Positions 45,290 to 56,250 of a DNA stretch of 64,000 nt are shown here, in pieces. The DNA is from Euborellia annulipes (taxonomy: Eukaryota > Arthropoda > Insecta > Dermaptera > Anisolabididae): assembly GCA_023213315.1 (NCBI GenBank), contig JAKCPI010000515.1, positions 1 through 64,000 of the forward strand, written 5' to 3'. Position 1 is the stretch's first letter; each line of letters begins with the position of its first letter. The notes beneath the pieces are model-generated. The model did no database searches. It had not been told where the DNA came from and was given only the letters and a program-made list of their open reading frames with translations. Both the position numbers and the translations under genes were made by a program.

Positions 45290-45858
45290 GAACACAGACA
45301 GACAGACAGACCATCTCGCAAAAACCACTTTTTTTGATTCAGGGGACTTCAAAACGTGTATATCCATCAAAATCTCGACATCGAATTTTTGACATGAATC
45401 CAATACATTCTCTCTCTATATATATATTACATACATAGGCGCCGGAACTGGGGGGGGGGGCAAGGGTACATTGCCCCCCCCCCTGGCATCCTATAGGGGG
45501 GGCAGAGGGGGGCAAAATTTCTTCTTTTATTTCATTTTTTAAAATGATATATTTTTACTTTTGAAAAATAATATCTTCTAAATTAAAAAAAATTAAAAGA
45601 GTAAGAAATTCATTTTTTTCCAAATTTTTTCCAAAAATTTTTGATAAAATCACTAGCAAATTTTTTAAAATTTTAATTTTATTAAAATTGTGATTTTATT
45701 TAAAATTTTTAAAGTTTTATAGTAGATTTGTTTTTGTTTTATACTATTTGAACATATTAAATAATTTTAATTTTCTAAAAAAAATTTTTTTGCCTCCCCC
45801 CTGATTCAAATTCGTTCCGGCGCCCCTGATTACATATATACCTAGGTAAGAGAAAGTA
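45290..45858 (+). repeat. R1 3' part, split by a hAT MITE
   Basis: CAGACAGACAGACCATCTCG, TTTTTTTGATTCAGGGGACT and GACATCGAATTTTTGAC lead into the CTCTCTATATAT hairpin. After the MITE it resumes with ATATATACCTAGGTAAGAG. Confidence 0.75.
45434..45828. mobile_element. hAT-type MITE, GGCGCCGGAACTGGGG ends, 8-bp target duplication
   Basis: Left CATAGGCGCCGGAACTGGGG, right TTCCGGCGCCCCTG, flanked by exact ATTACATA (45426-45433, 45829-45836). The target is the AT-rich loop of the R1 hairpin. Confidence 0.85.
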
Positions 45859-46499
45859 AAAAAAATCAAGATATTTGAACTATTAACAAAAATACCTATT
45901 GTTGTGTTTATTATATATTATCTCTATATTATTGGACAGTACAGGTAGGCCTTCCCTCACATTTTGTCGTCAATTTTCAATAATAAAAAAGTTCAATTTT
46001 TAATGAAAAATAGATATGGCCTTTATGGTATCGACAACTTTGAAATGCATGTTTACGGGAAAATTTATTAAAAAATTCTATTTATGTAAATTTTGTTTAA
46101 AAAATCGTATTTATCGCTAACCGCATAAGGAAACAGAATTCGAGCCACTCTCTGAATATCCGTTTCAGGGACGAGATATTGTGCTAAGATAAGAGAGAGG
46201 AGATAAATCTAACCACCAAAAGCAGGAAATTGAAAGTAAATTATTAATAGCATAATTAAATAATTACAAAAGTACATTTGACAAAAATGGAAAAACCAAA
46301 AAATGGTGATAACCAAGAAAACAAAGGAATCGGTAAACAAATTGCAAAATTTATTCCAATTTTTCTTGCTTCCTTTTGATTAAACTAATTAATATCTTCG
46401 AGGTATGCCTATGCCAAATTTTATCAATTCATTTTGAAAGAAATACAAAGTGGATGATTTTCAAGGGTTGAGATAATGATTTTTGTTATCAGGCCCTCG
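45859..46499. other. no gene seen
   Basis: AT-rich DNA without structure I can support. Confidence 0.4.
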
Positions 46500-46948
46500 T
46501 GGCAAAATGAGAATATACATTTTAAAGAGCGTCTAAAAAATAATTGATTTATGAATTTTAATCAAAATCGTTGGAACGAATTTTGAGAAAATCGAAAAAA
46601 AAACAAAAAAAATACGAGAAAATAAAAAACGGAAAAAATGCTTCAGTAAAGTACTAGTAGCTATTTTTTGGCCGCTTTTGTTCAAAAGCTATTTTCACGC
46701 CTAAGGTGGGTGCCTAACTTTTGGGACTTGACAAGTCATATATTTAACAATTTTTTAAATATATTATCTATGACTTGTCAAGTCCCAATAAATGAATACT
46801 AATATATTATTCAAATATAATGATGGGGTTGGAGAATTTTGGACCAAGCCCGCCTATTACATCCTGTGAGTAATTTTAAAAAAAAATTATTTTAAGGAAC
46901 TGTAAGTAGAAAACGCATGGGTGGGACTTAATATTGTCCCTCACTGTA
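46500..46948. repeat. R1 fragment, SINE-2 body dyad and half an M1 MITE
   Basis: R1 interior (TTGATTTATGAATTTTAATC, TTTTGAGAAAATCGAAAA) at 46500-46720. GGGACTTGACAAGTCATA / TATGACTTGTCAAGTCCC at 46722-46787. M1 right half (GTAGAAAACGCATGGGTGGG to CCCTCACTG) at 46906-46946. Confidence 0.6.
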
Positions 46949-47559
46949 CTTTACCCCTTTTCTCTCTTTCTTTTCTATTTTGTATTTTAAGTTTGTCTAA
47001 ATATATAAAGTTTTGTTGTTCTGTTGTATTTTAAGGTCCTGAGGATGGGTGACGTATAGTCCCCGAAATGTTGACATAATAAATAAATAATTTTGGGGTA
47101 AATTAGACGGCCCTACTCCATACGATTATAAAAATAAAGGGGCTTTGGTTAAGCCAGTAATATTTAAGACATAAATTGAATATCTAATTCATAAGACTTA
47201 ATAAGGGTTCGAGAACTCTCCATTTGCAAATATATGTTTCTACTGAATGATCTTTCCCATACTTCCATTATGCCTAAAACATCAATAGCAACGTTTCCAA
47301 TAATTATTTCCTTTCCTATTGAATGGATTTCGTTATAAATTGGTTAAAAATTGACACCACGTTCGTATTCATCGACAGCTTTCTAGTGATTAAGACTTAA
47401 ACATATATTTGTACTTACATCTTTTCTTTTCTAATTAAATATATCCATATATAATTGTTTGTTGTATTTGTTTCTTATAATCTTCATATCCTCATAATTA
47501 TTCCAAGTTTGATCCATTGATTAGAGATTCATTTTGAGGTTTCTCAGATTCTGAAAAAT
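46949..47559. other. no gene; one solo hammerhead-like core
   Basis: 47038-47074 reads CCTGAGGATGGGTG...TCCCCGAAATGTTGAC, a diverged core without a mirror arm. The rest is featureless. Confidence 0.4.
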
Positions 47560-47800
47560 TCTAGCTCGGGGACCCACATCTTGTGGATACGTGGATGGCG
47601 ACCACGAGCTGCACCTAGCTGGGACTGGTATTACTTCTGCTCTTTGCATGCAGGTCTCTTCCCTTCTATATTTTTAACAGGCGTCAGATTGTGCGACGGG
47701 CCGGCGTGTACTATTCCTTCCTGGTCGCAAAAAACCATGAATGGCAAATTCCCCCGACTCCGCACTGCTGGAATAATCAGGCGAAGAAAGAAGAAGATTC
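47560..47800 (+). repeat. interspersed repeat with GAAGAAG tail (family T1)
   Basis: GGGGACCCACATCTTGTGG, ACGTGGATGGCGACCACGAG and GGCGTCAGATTGTGCGAC, ending GGCGAAGAAAGAAGAAGA. A second copy is in reverse at 61010-61245 and a fragment at 27880. Less AT-rich than the host. The ATG-started frame it contains is not shared with the second copy, so it is taken as non-coding (SINE or LINE tail). Confidence 0.65.
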
Positions 47801-48249
47801 TGAAAAATTTTTTAAATCATTGTATCTATTTTTATATATAATTGCCTTCAAATTGATTGTATGTATATTGAATTAATGGGACATGAAATTTAAAAAATCT
47901 GGTGTGAGTGGCGTACAGCACACAACTTTCTCTTATCCTTCGGTAAGAGAAAGTTGTGCACCGTGCTGGTCACAACAGATTTTTTGTGTCGAGATATATT
48001 TAGTTTCCCATAACAAATTAGTTTCAAACTTGAGCACTTGCAATTCATAAACAAAAAGTAAAAAAATCAATTGTTTCAAAATTTCCATAGGCTCTGTGAA
48101 TTTTAAATGTTGACTGCTGGAAATAAATTAAACTATGGTTATTTTTCAAAATTTTAATCTCAGACTTGGTCATTTTACACACAATAGAGAATCCTAAATA
48201 AATACAAAATGGGATCGAATAATAGAACGTGGCTGTAGCTGATATGTTT

Positions 48250-48605
48250 AATGGAAAGAGGGTGCAGCCAAATAATTGAGCCTCTATTCAGTAACGAACA
48301 CTCTTTATTGGGACGTTTCGGCTGGGATCAACCCTGCCATCTTCAGCCTTCAAAGAGCATATTTAAATTTATATATACAAATAGAGTTGTCATTTTTCAA
48401 TAATATAAGTTATTTGCATTCTTTGTCTAATGAATGTTATATTCCCTTAAATACCAACAAGTGATAGCATGAAGGTCAAGCTTATAATATACTATGCTCT
48501 TTGAAGGCTGAAGATGGCAGGGTTGATCCCAGCCGAAACGTCCCAATAAAGAGTGTTCGTTACTGAATAGAGGCTCAATTATTCGGCTGCATCCTATTTC
48601 CATTA
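48250..48605. mobile_element. palindromic element with two intact hammerhead-like cores (HH-9)
   Basis: AATGGAAAGAGGGTGCAGCC and TTGAGCCTCTATTCAGTAAC on the left with full return arms. Plus core 48508-48542: CTGAAGATGGC...GCCGAAACGTC. The stem I partners CTCTTT...GG and CC...AAAGAG are complementary. Same core reversed at 48312-48346. Confidence 0.8.
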
Positions 48606-48932
48606 AACACAAAATGGGATCCCCTTTTGAATCTAAATTAACATGCAAATACTCATAGGGATTTAACATTGGCTCTATGGAAGGATGAGCCGGAAAATGA
48701 ATTTTAAAAATCTGATATCTTTCTTATTAAGTACAAGAGTAAAGTGTGCCTCAAAAGTGCAAAATGAGAATATACATTTTAAAGAACATGTTAAAAATAT
48801 TATATTTTTGAATTTTAATTAAAATCGTTGGAGCGAATTTTGAGAAAAACGAAAAAAATTGAAAAAGTACATCAGTACTAGTACTTTTTGGCCGATTTTG
48901 TCAAAAGCTTATTTTGAGTGCCCGGGAGGGCA

Positions 48933-49146
48933 CAGTGAGCGTCACAATTAAGTCCCCATCTGATAGCTTTAGTATATGGTAAATCATGAAATAATTTTAA
49001 ATTTGAAAAGGTAAAATAAAATCATCTATACCAGATTTTACGTTTTACCCTTTCGGTCATTAAAATTATCTCACTAAACACCAAATGCTATACCATATAC
49101 TTAAGGCTAAAGCTATCAGGTGGGGACTTAATTCTGGCGCTCACTG
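48933..49146. mobile_element. M2-family MITE
   Basis: CAGTGAGCGTCACAATTAAG on the left, TAATTCTGGCGCTCACTG on the right, followed by TA. The left flank is CA, a mutated TA. It splits the R1 stretch GGGAGGG / CCTAACT. Confidence 0.8.
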
Positions 49147-49362
49147 TACCTAACTGAAATATAAAATTTCAATCCGGTAGCTCAATTTCTTCATGCTAAA
49201 AATCGTTACACACAGACAGACCAATTTGCGGGGCGAACTTTTTTGGGCTCAGGGGACCTCAAAACATGTATATCCATCAAAATCTCGGCATCGGATTGTC
49301 GACATGATCGCAATACTTTCTATATATATTTCATATATAGTGTAAGAGAAAGTAAAAATAAT

Positions 49363-51006
49363 AATAATCGAGAGAAACTAATTACTCAAGTATAGAACAT
49401 TTTGTTCGGGATTAATAACTGAAAATAGAATTTCAATTTCTGCTTGGATTATTCACATACTAAATAATTTGTGTTATAACTCTGTGATTGATAAATGGCA
49501 TCTTGCTGAAATGTCCATTACAAAAGAATAATTTAATGATTTGAGTATATAAAACAAAACTATATTATATTATTAATATCCCCAACAACATAATTATCTT
49601 CCAAAAATATAAACAATATAAAATACTGTATGAAATGATAAATAATTACATTAACTTACCAAAATGTATCTCTTTCAAGTCAGCAAGAAACCTCTTTGAT
49701 AACGAGACGCTTCCTAAGAATATAATTTTCTCTTTCTTGAAAGTTTTTTAAATAATTAATTTGAAAAAATGTCAAATATAAATCATAAAGAAAATTAGAA
49801 GTTATAAAAAAATTTGATTAAAATTAAACAAGTAGATGATTAATAAATGCAGATATTTTGCAGACTAGATTTGGACGATGATGTCTGGATCATCTGGATG
49901 ATGGAAGCACCGAACGACCGCCAAATCCAAAATGCATAACCTCTTAATTAGAAAATATTTTATTAATTCTTTTTATAAATATTCCCTTACTTTTTAATTC
50001 CAAATTCTTGGTCCCTAGATAAATACAAGTCACAAATGTTTTAATTTAAATTTCTCAATTATCAACAGAGAAACAAAAAATTTTTTAACACAAACAAAAA
50101 TTTTTTTAAACACTTTTCGGCTACAAAGGCCATTATAAGGATATGATTTTATTATAGAAATTTTTATAATAAATTATATCGCTGGCTACGGGGGGGGGGG
50201 GGGGACGTTCCACATGCTGATTGTTCAGGGTCAAGACCTTTGGTGCCAGAAGCTAATCATGGGTGTACCCAGAGAGGGGGAGGGGGCCCCCCCCCCCCAA
50301 AAAAAAAAAAAAAAAAATAAATTTAAATAAAAAATAAAAAAAAACAAGGGGGGGGGGGGGGGGGGGGGGGGGGGTGGGTTGGGGGGTTTGTGTTTTTTTT
50401 TTTTTTTTTTAAAAGGTTTCCTCTGCACTAGCACGGAGCCACAAGTCAAGGAGTAACAGGAGAATAGAATAGGAGAGGAGTGTGTTGGCGCCAAAAGTTA
50501 ATAACACTCCTTGCTGTTTTTAATCTCCTGATACTATTGAAAATTATTATCAGTTTAATTATATTTGGGATAGAAAATCTTTATAATGGAATAACCGATT
50601 TGTGCTGCACTCTTGTGGAGACCTTAAAAATTATACTTATGATTCCAAACGCCTCCACAGGGTCGCAGCACCAATCAACATGATTAAAAAATAACAGGGA
50701 GGTAGGGAGGACAGGGACAAATAAGTAAAAGTGAAAATGTTTATCCCCCGTAGACGATCAATTAAAATTGACAATTGCAATTGTCAATTGAAGGATACGA
50801 TTGATGTATTCAACCATTGCATCAATTCTTAGTTGTTCTGTAAACATGTTTGTGTGTAGCGGTCGTGCTCTTGGAAGTTTATTTATGAATTAAAATTATC
50901 ATTGCTGTTTGGCGAGCAATTGACGTAACGATTGTCAATTGCTAGTTACACCAACAATCGCTGCCAGTAATGGCTCTCATCAATACCCTTCAATCAAAAT
51001 TTCTAA

Positions 51007-51041
<35 letters not shown>

Positions 51042-51082
51042 TTGCCGTCAATCAATTGATAATCGCAATCAATTGTCTAAAC
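49363..51082. other. no supported gene; homopolymer-rich
   Basis: Runs of G at 50189-50204 and 51010-51040, a C/A block at 50288-50318, and a G run of about 28 at 50347-50374. A small dyad at 50600-50680 (GTGCTGCACTCTTGTGGAG / CTCCACAGGGTCGCAGCAC). An exon-like stretch near 49663-49711 is discussed under findings. Confidence 0.4.
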
Positions 51083-51241
51083 CAGTGGTTCCCAACCTTT
51101 TTTTGATGTGCGGCCCACTTTTTCCGTAAAAAAAAAAAACGCTGAGGCCCAGTGAATATATATATAATTCTATATAAATAAATATAATTTTTTTCTTTCC
51201 TTATAAGTCCGCGACCTCGGCCCACGGGTTGGGAACAGCTG
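51083..51241. mobile_element. hAT-type MITE, CAGTGGTTCCCAACC ends, 8-bp target duplication
   Basis: Left CAGTGGTTCCCAACCTTTTT, right GGGTTGGGAACAGCTG, flanked by exact GTCTAAAC (51075-51082, 51242-51249). CAGNGGTTC..AACC ends are typical of hAT MITEs. Confidence 0.9.
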
Positions 51242-51720
51242 GTCTAAACATTTCTCTGCTGGAAAAAAATTTCCCAGAAAATTCCAGTCCTAAACAACCA
51301 TCTCATCATCTGCATCTTACTATTTTTTTAAACAATCGAAATTCATTAAATTTACCTTGAATAAAAAAATATTACTTTTTAGGAAGAGATTTATATTAAA
51401 AGACAAATGTTAATACATAGAAATAGGCAAGTCTTTTATTCTTCTGAATATTCGCAACACATTTTGATTTTATTCATTTTTTTTTTATTTATTATTAAAA
51501 TGATTTCAGAATAACATTGTCCTTTTATATATGCACAAATATAGTATTTATGGACCCTTAAATGACTCACTCAACCTTTTTGTTATTCACCTTTATATAT
51601 TCAAGATATAAAATTAATTTTGGAAATTATTAGTCATCACAATTAATGCTTATTAATAATAATAATAATATACTAAAATTTAATTTCTATTTCTTAAAAA
51701 TAAAAAAGAAAATAATAACA

Positions 51721-51759
<39 letters not shown>

Positions 51760-52440
51760 ATTTAAAAAAATGTTAATATTTCTTTAAATTAAAGCTTGTA
51801 CCAAAAAAAAGATACAATTATTTATGTAAAAAATAGAAACTAAATAATTAACTTAAAATTAAAAATAATAAATTTGTCCCAAAACAAAAACCAAAATATT
51901 TTAAAGCCCAAAAGACTAGCAACAACAAGTGTTTATTTTATTATTAGTTAGTAAATATGAAAATCAGTGGTGTAGCTAGAGAGGGAGGTAATTTGGCTTG
52001 AGGTCTTAAAAAATGGACCAGTAAGAAGAACAGGGGAGGTAAGCTAAAGGACCACCCCGAGTAATAAAAACTCTAGTTACGCTACTGATTTAAATATTTG
52101 GAAAATCTTTTGTATAATGTTCAAAAGGTCTCGGATTTTAACGTAGGATAAGAAAATTTAAGTTAATTATTTTTTTATTTTCCTTAAAATAAAAAGCCCG
52201 GCGATATGGTGGATAAGAGGAAAGGTCAACCGGAATAAAATATATATAAACATAGATATAATAATATCCGAATATATGCGCGCTTCAGAGGGTTTAACGG
52301 TTTTTCGAATCCATTGTTTCACTTTCATAATGACTTTTCGCCAGTTCTGAAGATGGTACAAACATTGAACCGAAATCTCAGCTGTGGGGAAGGAATTTCT
52401 AAAAAGTAGCTATTGTCTTAGCCTTCTTTAGTAGTAAATT
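51242..52440. other. no gene seen
   Basis: AT-rich with a (TA)n tract at 51726-51757. A degenerate solo hammerhead-like core (CTGAAGATGGTACAAAC...GAACCGAAATC) lies at 52345-52378. Confidence 0.4.
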
Positions 52441-52749
52441 AAAAAAATCTGGTGTGAATGGGGCACAGCACACAATTTTCTCTTATCGAAGGGTAAGAGA
52501 AAGTTGTACACCGTGCGGTTTACACCAGATTTTTGTTGCCGAGGTATATTTAAAATCTTATATTTGCTGAGATTACTTGTCTCAATTGTAATCGAAAGGC
52601 TTTTTTGAAAAGAAAAATCGCTTGATAAGGTTTTTCCTTTTTTATTTGAAAAACTTAATTATGGCCGACCAATCGCTCATGTTTTGGTTTCGATTTTACA
52701 AACATTTTCAAGGCCTAAAAAATCAAAAATGACATCAATATTCTATTTT

Positions 52750-52789
<40 letters not shown>

Positions 52790-52967
52790 TACGCCTTGAA
52801 AATGGTTTTTTGTAAAACCAAAACATGCGCAATTGGTCGGCCATAATTAAGTTTTCCAAATAAAAAAGGAAAAAACTTATCAAGCGATTTTTCTTTTCAA
52901 AAAAGCCTTTCATCTGCTTACAATTGAGACAAGTAATCTCAGCAAATATAAGATTTTAAATATTTCT
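52441..52967. repeat. R1 hairpin followed by a ~415-bp palindrome centred on (TA)n
   Basis: 52441-52540 is the R1 end hairpin (AAATCTGGTGTGAATGGGGC...TACACCAGATTTTTG). 52550-52967 is a near-perfect palindrome: ATTTAAAATCTTATATTTGC / GCAAATATAAGATTTTAAAT, TGGCCGACCAATCGC / GCGCAATTGGTCGGCCA, with a TA repeat at the centre (52757-52785). Confidence 0.75.
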
Positions 52968-54324
52968 TCTTGTCAAGTTTCGAATCAACAACGAGATATA
53001 GTTTCCCATAGCACCTTAGTTTCAAACTTGACCACGCGAATCATAGAGCACTGAGCCCTGAGCTACGAATGCTTCAACATCAGTAATGTGTACTTCAAAC
53101 AATTTTCACGAAAAATTTCACTGATATACTTTTTAAAAAGCATCTAAAAATGAATTTTAAACAAAATCGTTGGAGAGAATTTTGAGAAAATCGCAAAAAG
53201 CTGAAAAAATACATCAGAGTAAAGTGTACTTCAAACGATTTCCACAAAAAATTAAAAATTTTGTTGTCAAGCCAAAAAGAGAGAAATACAACATTTGAAA
53301 TTCGATAATCAAAATTCTAATTCTAATCAGAATGGAAAAAAAAACAAAATTTGATATGTTTTAAAAAACACTGGCAAAGATTCCCACAGAAAAGTACAAA
53401 TTTAGTGTTTTTTGATCCAAGAATCAAATTTTGTTTTTTCTTTTCACACAATTTTTTTTAACTCAAACAGTAAGAATTTAATGATTCCCTCGAGTCATTA
53501 AAATACAGGTCAGGGGGCCTGGACTTGTTTAATTAATACAAATGCCTTATTATCGTTAATCTCCTACTTGAACAAGATAATAAAGATTTTCCAAATTCCC
53601 AATAGCCTACTTAAAAAAAATTATCTTATTTTATATAATCACAGATAAACTTTTAACTTATAACTAGAAATTGCGGGCAAAATGAACGACCAGCTCAACA
53701 AGATGTCTTTTTTTCTCAATTCGCGTTTTTTTATTTGTCTATTATAACGCTACCGATCTCTCTATAACACATTGTGTGTACAAATATTTTCTCTTTGTTG
53801 AATTAATCGTTCATGCACGCAACGCCTTATATAATTAATATAAAATTCTTATAATTAATATTTAAATATCTAAGTAACATAGTTTTCATAAAACTTAAGT
53901 AGTTAATTTTTGGAATTAAAAAAATCTCAGAAAATACAGTCTAAAAATGATATAGGAAAAAAAATCAATTAATTCTAAAATAATAATAAAATATTATTTG
54001 ATTATTAGCTAGTAAATAACTATCTGCTTATATTTTCGATATCATATAAATAATCGTAAATGTAATTATTTAAAAAATTGGCAGCAAAGGAAAGAAAATT
54101 CCTTATTAAATTAGTAATAAAATCGCAAGGAGAATACATTCTAACTCTTAATCATCACAGTATATTTGGATATCATTAAAATAATGCATTTAATAAGAAA
54201 AGATTTGTAAAAATAAATTTTCGCTGCCCTTTTTTTTCATCTTTAAATTTCAGATCTAAAAATTAAAGAAATCTAGACCATATAAATCGAAATATGAAGA
54301 GATTAAAAATTTCAAATGTCTTTT
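52968..54324. other. R1 scraps, otherwise no gene seen
   Basis: R1 internal fragments at ~52995-53240 (GTTTCCCATAGCACCTTAG, TTTTGAGAAAATCGC). The remainder is AT-rich and without a supported feature. Confidence 0.4.
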
Positions 54325-54718
54325 AAGGTGCGCGTCTCGCGGTGCTTTGAGAGATTTCAGCGGCCACAATTTTGAAGCTATCGACCTCAAAATTTTTTTA
54401 ATTAAAACTATTTAAAGTATCTACAAGTTATAGAATCCCTTTTTTTGATTTTCGAAAAAAAAATTTTTTTTTTTTAAATAATCACATTAAATAAAAGATA
54501 TTTTTTAAAAATTCTGTCTATAACTTATAGATAATTAAATTAGTAATCTTTGTGTTAAAAAATAATTAATTTTTTGCCTTTAGTTAATTAGCTGGAACCT
54601 TTCAAATGAAATGGAATAAAACGCTTGTTTCCCTATGGGGAAAACTAACGCCATCTCTTGCCGCCTAGAGTAACCAGCTTCTGAATCGGCTATTAACGGT
54701 TTTTCGAGACGCGCACTT
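54325..54718. mobile_element. TIR element, AAGGTGCGCGTCTCG ends
   Basis: AAGGTGCGCGTCTCG on the left, CGAGACGCGCACTT on the right; flanks TTTT / TAAA. ~390 bp, non-coding. A fragment of the same family (GATTCCAGCGGCCACAAATT) sits inside the 19605-20345 palindrome. Confidence 0.7.
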
Positions 54719-54979
54719 TAAACACAAAATTTTTTTATCAATTATATTTATTATTTTGGCAAGTTAAATTAGGGCGAAATATATGATTACCAAATTAAAT
54801 AAATCACGATCACCCTGTATTTCTATATATATATAAATCACTTTTAAAAATAAGCTTAAAGTGATTAAATGATTTCATAATTAAAGGAAGCATAAAGAAT
54901 CTTAGATCAATCATTATTAGGCACAATTAAATGTAGTGCTTAAAAAAGAAAATAATAATACAAACTAACATATATATAG

Positions 54980-56110
54980 ACAAAATTTTTCGTATTAATT
55001 GGCGTTGGTTTTTTAGACGTTTTGGTTCTTTTGGAGCCATTTTCAAGAGTGTGGGATTAGGAAGTAATGATGGGGGTGGTTTGGTCTTGCTGGTTTAGTT
55101 AGTGAATGTCTAAGAGTTGAGATCTGGGGAGAGGTTGGTTATGTGTGGTAGTGCTAATAATGTTTGTGTTCTGTTCGGATTGATTTCGGTGTTAATGGAT
55201 ACTTCGGGGCTTATGTTACCCTTTGATTTTCATGAAATCAATGGTGTAGTTGGTTTGGTTTAAGTCTGAATTAAAAAAACTATTCATGGTGGGTTTAATA
55301 TATACAGGGGTTAGACAAAATAATATGAACACCGGACTTATAGATAATATTTATTTATTTATTAACAATGTGTTGATCCACCATTTGCTTGTAGAGATTT
55401 TTTCAGGTTATTTGGGGATACTCTAGGATGTCTATTTTAAGTTTTCGACCTCGAGGACACGGTGCTAACTTGGGTAGAAGGGAGGAGGAAGGGGAGACAA
55501 AAACCTCAAAATTTTAGGACTTTTTTCAGTTTTTTTATATCTCGTAAACTAAGGATATTTTGTACACCATAGTACAATACAAAGTTGCAGAGCATTAAAT
55601 TTGCTAAAATTTGGTTGATAAAATGAATTTGTAGACCGAATATTAATCGAGAAACGGCCGATCAAAGTTAGACAAAGTTTCTCGAAATGTAAAAAAAAAA
55701 TAGAAACTTTGATCGGCCGTATCTCAGGTAATATTGAGTCTACACATTCGTTTTATCAACGAAATTTTAGCAAATTTAATGCTCTACAATTTTTTATTGT
55801 TCTATTCTTCATAAAATATGCTTATTTTACGAGATATAAGCAAAAAACCGTTCAAAGATTTTGAGGTTTTTGCACCCCCTCCCTCTCAACCCAAGTTAGC
55901 ACAGGGACCTCGAGGTTGAAAACTTAAAATAGTCATCCTAGAGTACCCCTAATTAACCTGTAAAAACTTCCATAAGCAACACATTAAACATCTCTATTAT
56001 TATTTCCTAACCCTATTGGGTATGGCTCCAAAAGAAAAGCCGAAACGTCGAGTAATTCTCAGCAACCAAAGCGAGAAATTTTGTCTTCACATAAACCCCA
56101 GTCGTGGAAA
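54980..56110. mobile_element. palindromic hammerhead-like element (HH-10) with a large insertion
   Basis: GACAAAATTTTTCGTATTAA and TAGACGTTTTGGTTC...GGAGCC on the left; GGCTCCAAAAGAAAAGCC, GAAACGTCGAG and GAGAAATTTTGTC on the right. The centre (about 55313-55980) begins CAGGGGTTAGACAAAATAAT, a mariner-like end, and holds units related to the 32298-33733 element (GATCGGCCGTATCTC / GAGAAACGGCCGATC dyad). Confidence 0.55.
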
Positions 56111-56250
56111 CCTTTCATTATATAAATGATTAGTTATAATTAGGATAAAGTGCTATTTTTTTTGTAAAATACTATATTTTTGTACATTGAGCACCAGATG
56201 CAAAATTTCTTTTAAATAAAGAATGAACCGTTAAGAAGAAAAAAAATAAC

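Larger units (their letters stand above)
47893..49362 (+). mobile_element. R1 repeat, full copy expanded by two insertions
   Basis: Left hairpin AAATCTGGTGTGAGTGGCG...CACAACAGATTTTTTG; interior with AATACTCATAGGGATTTAAC and GGCTCTATGGAAGG; right hairpin ACTTTCTATATAT...GTAAGAGAAAGTA. Inserted: a palindrome (48250-48605) and an M2 MITE (48933-49146). Confidence 0.75.

Noticed and set aside
47581..47841. 86-codon open frame
   Set aside because: Lies within an interspersed repeat (T1) whose second copy at 61010-61245 does not keep the frame.
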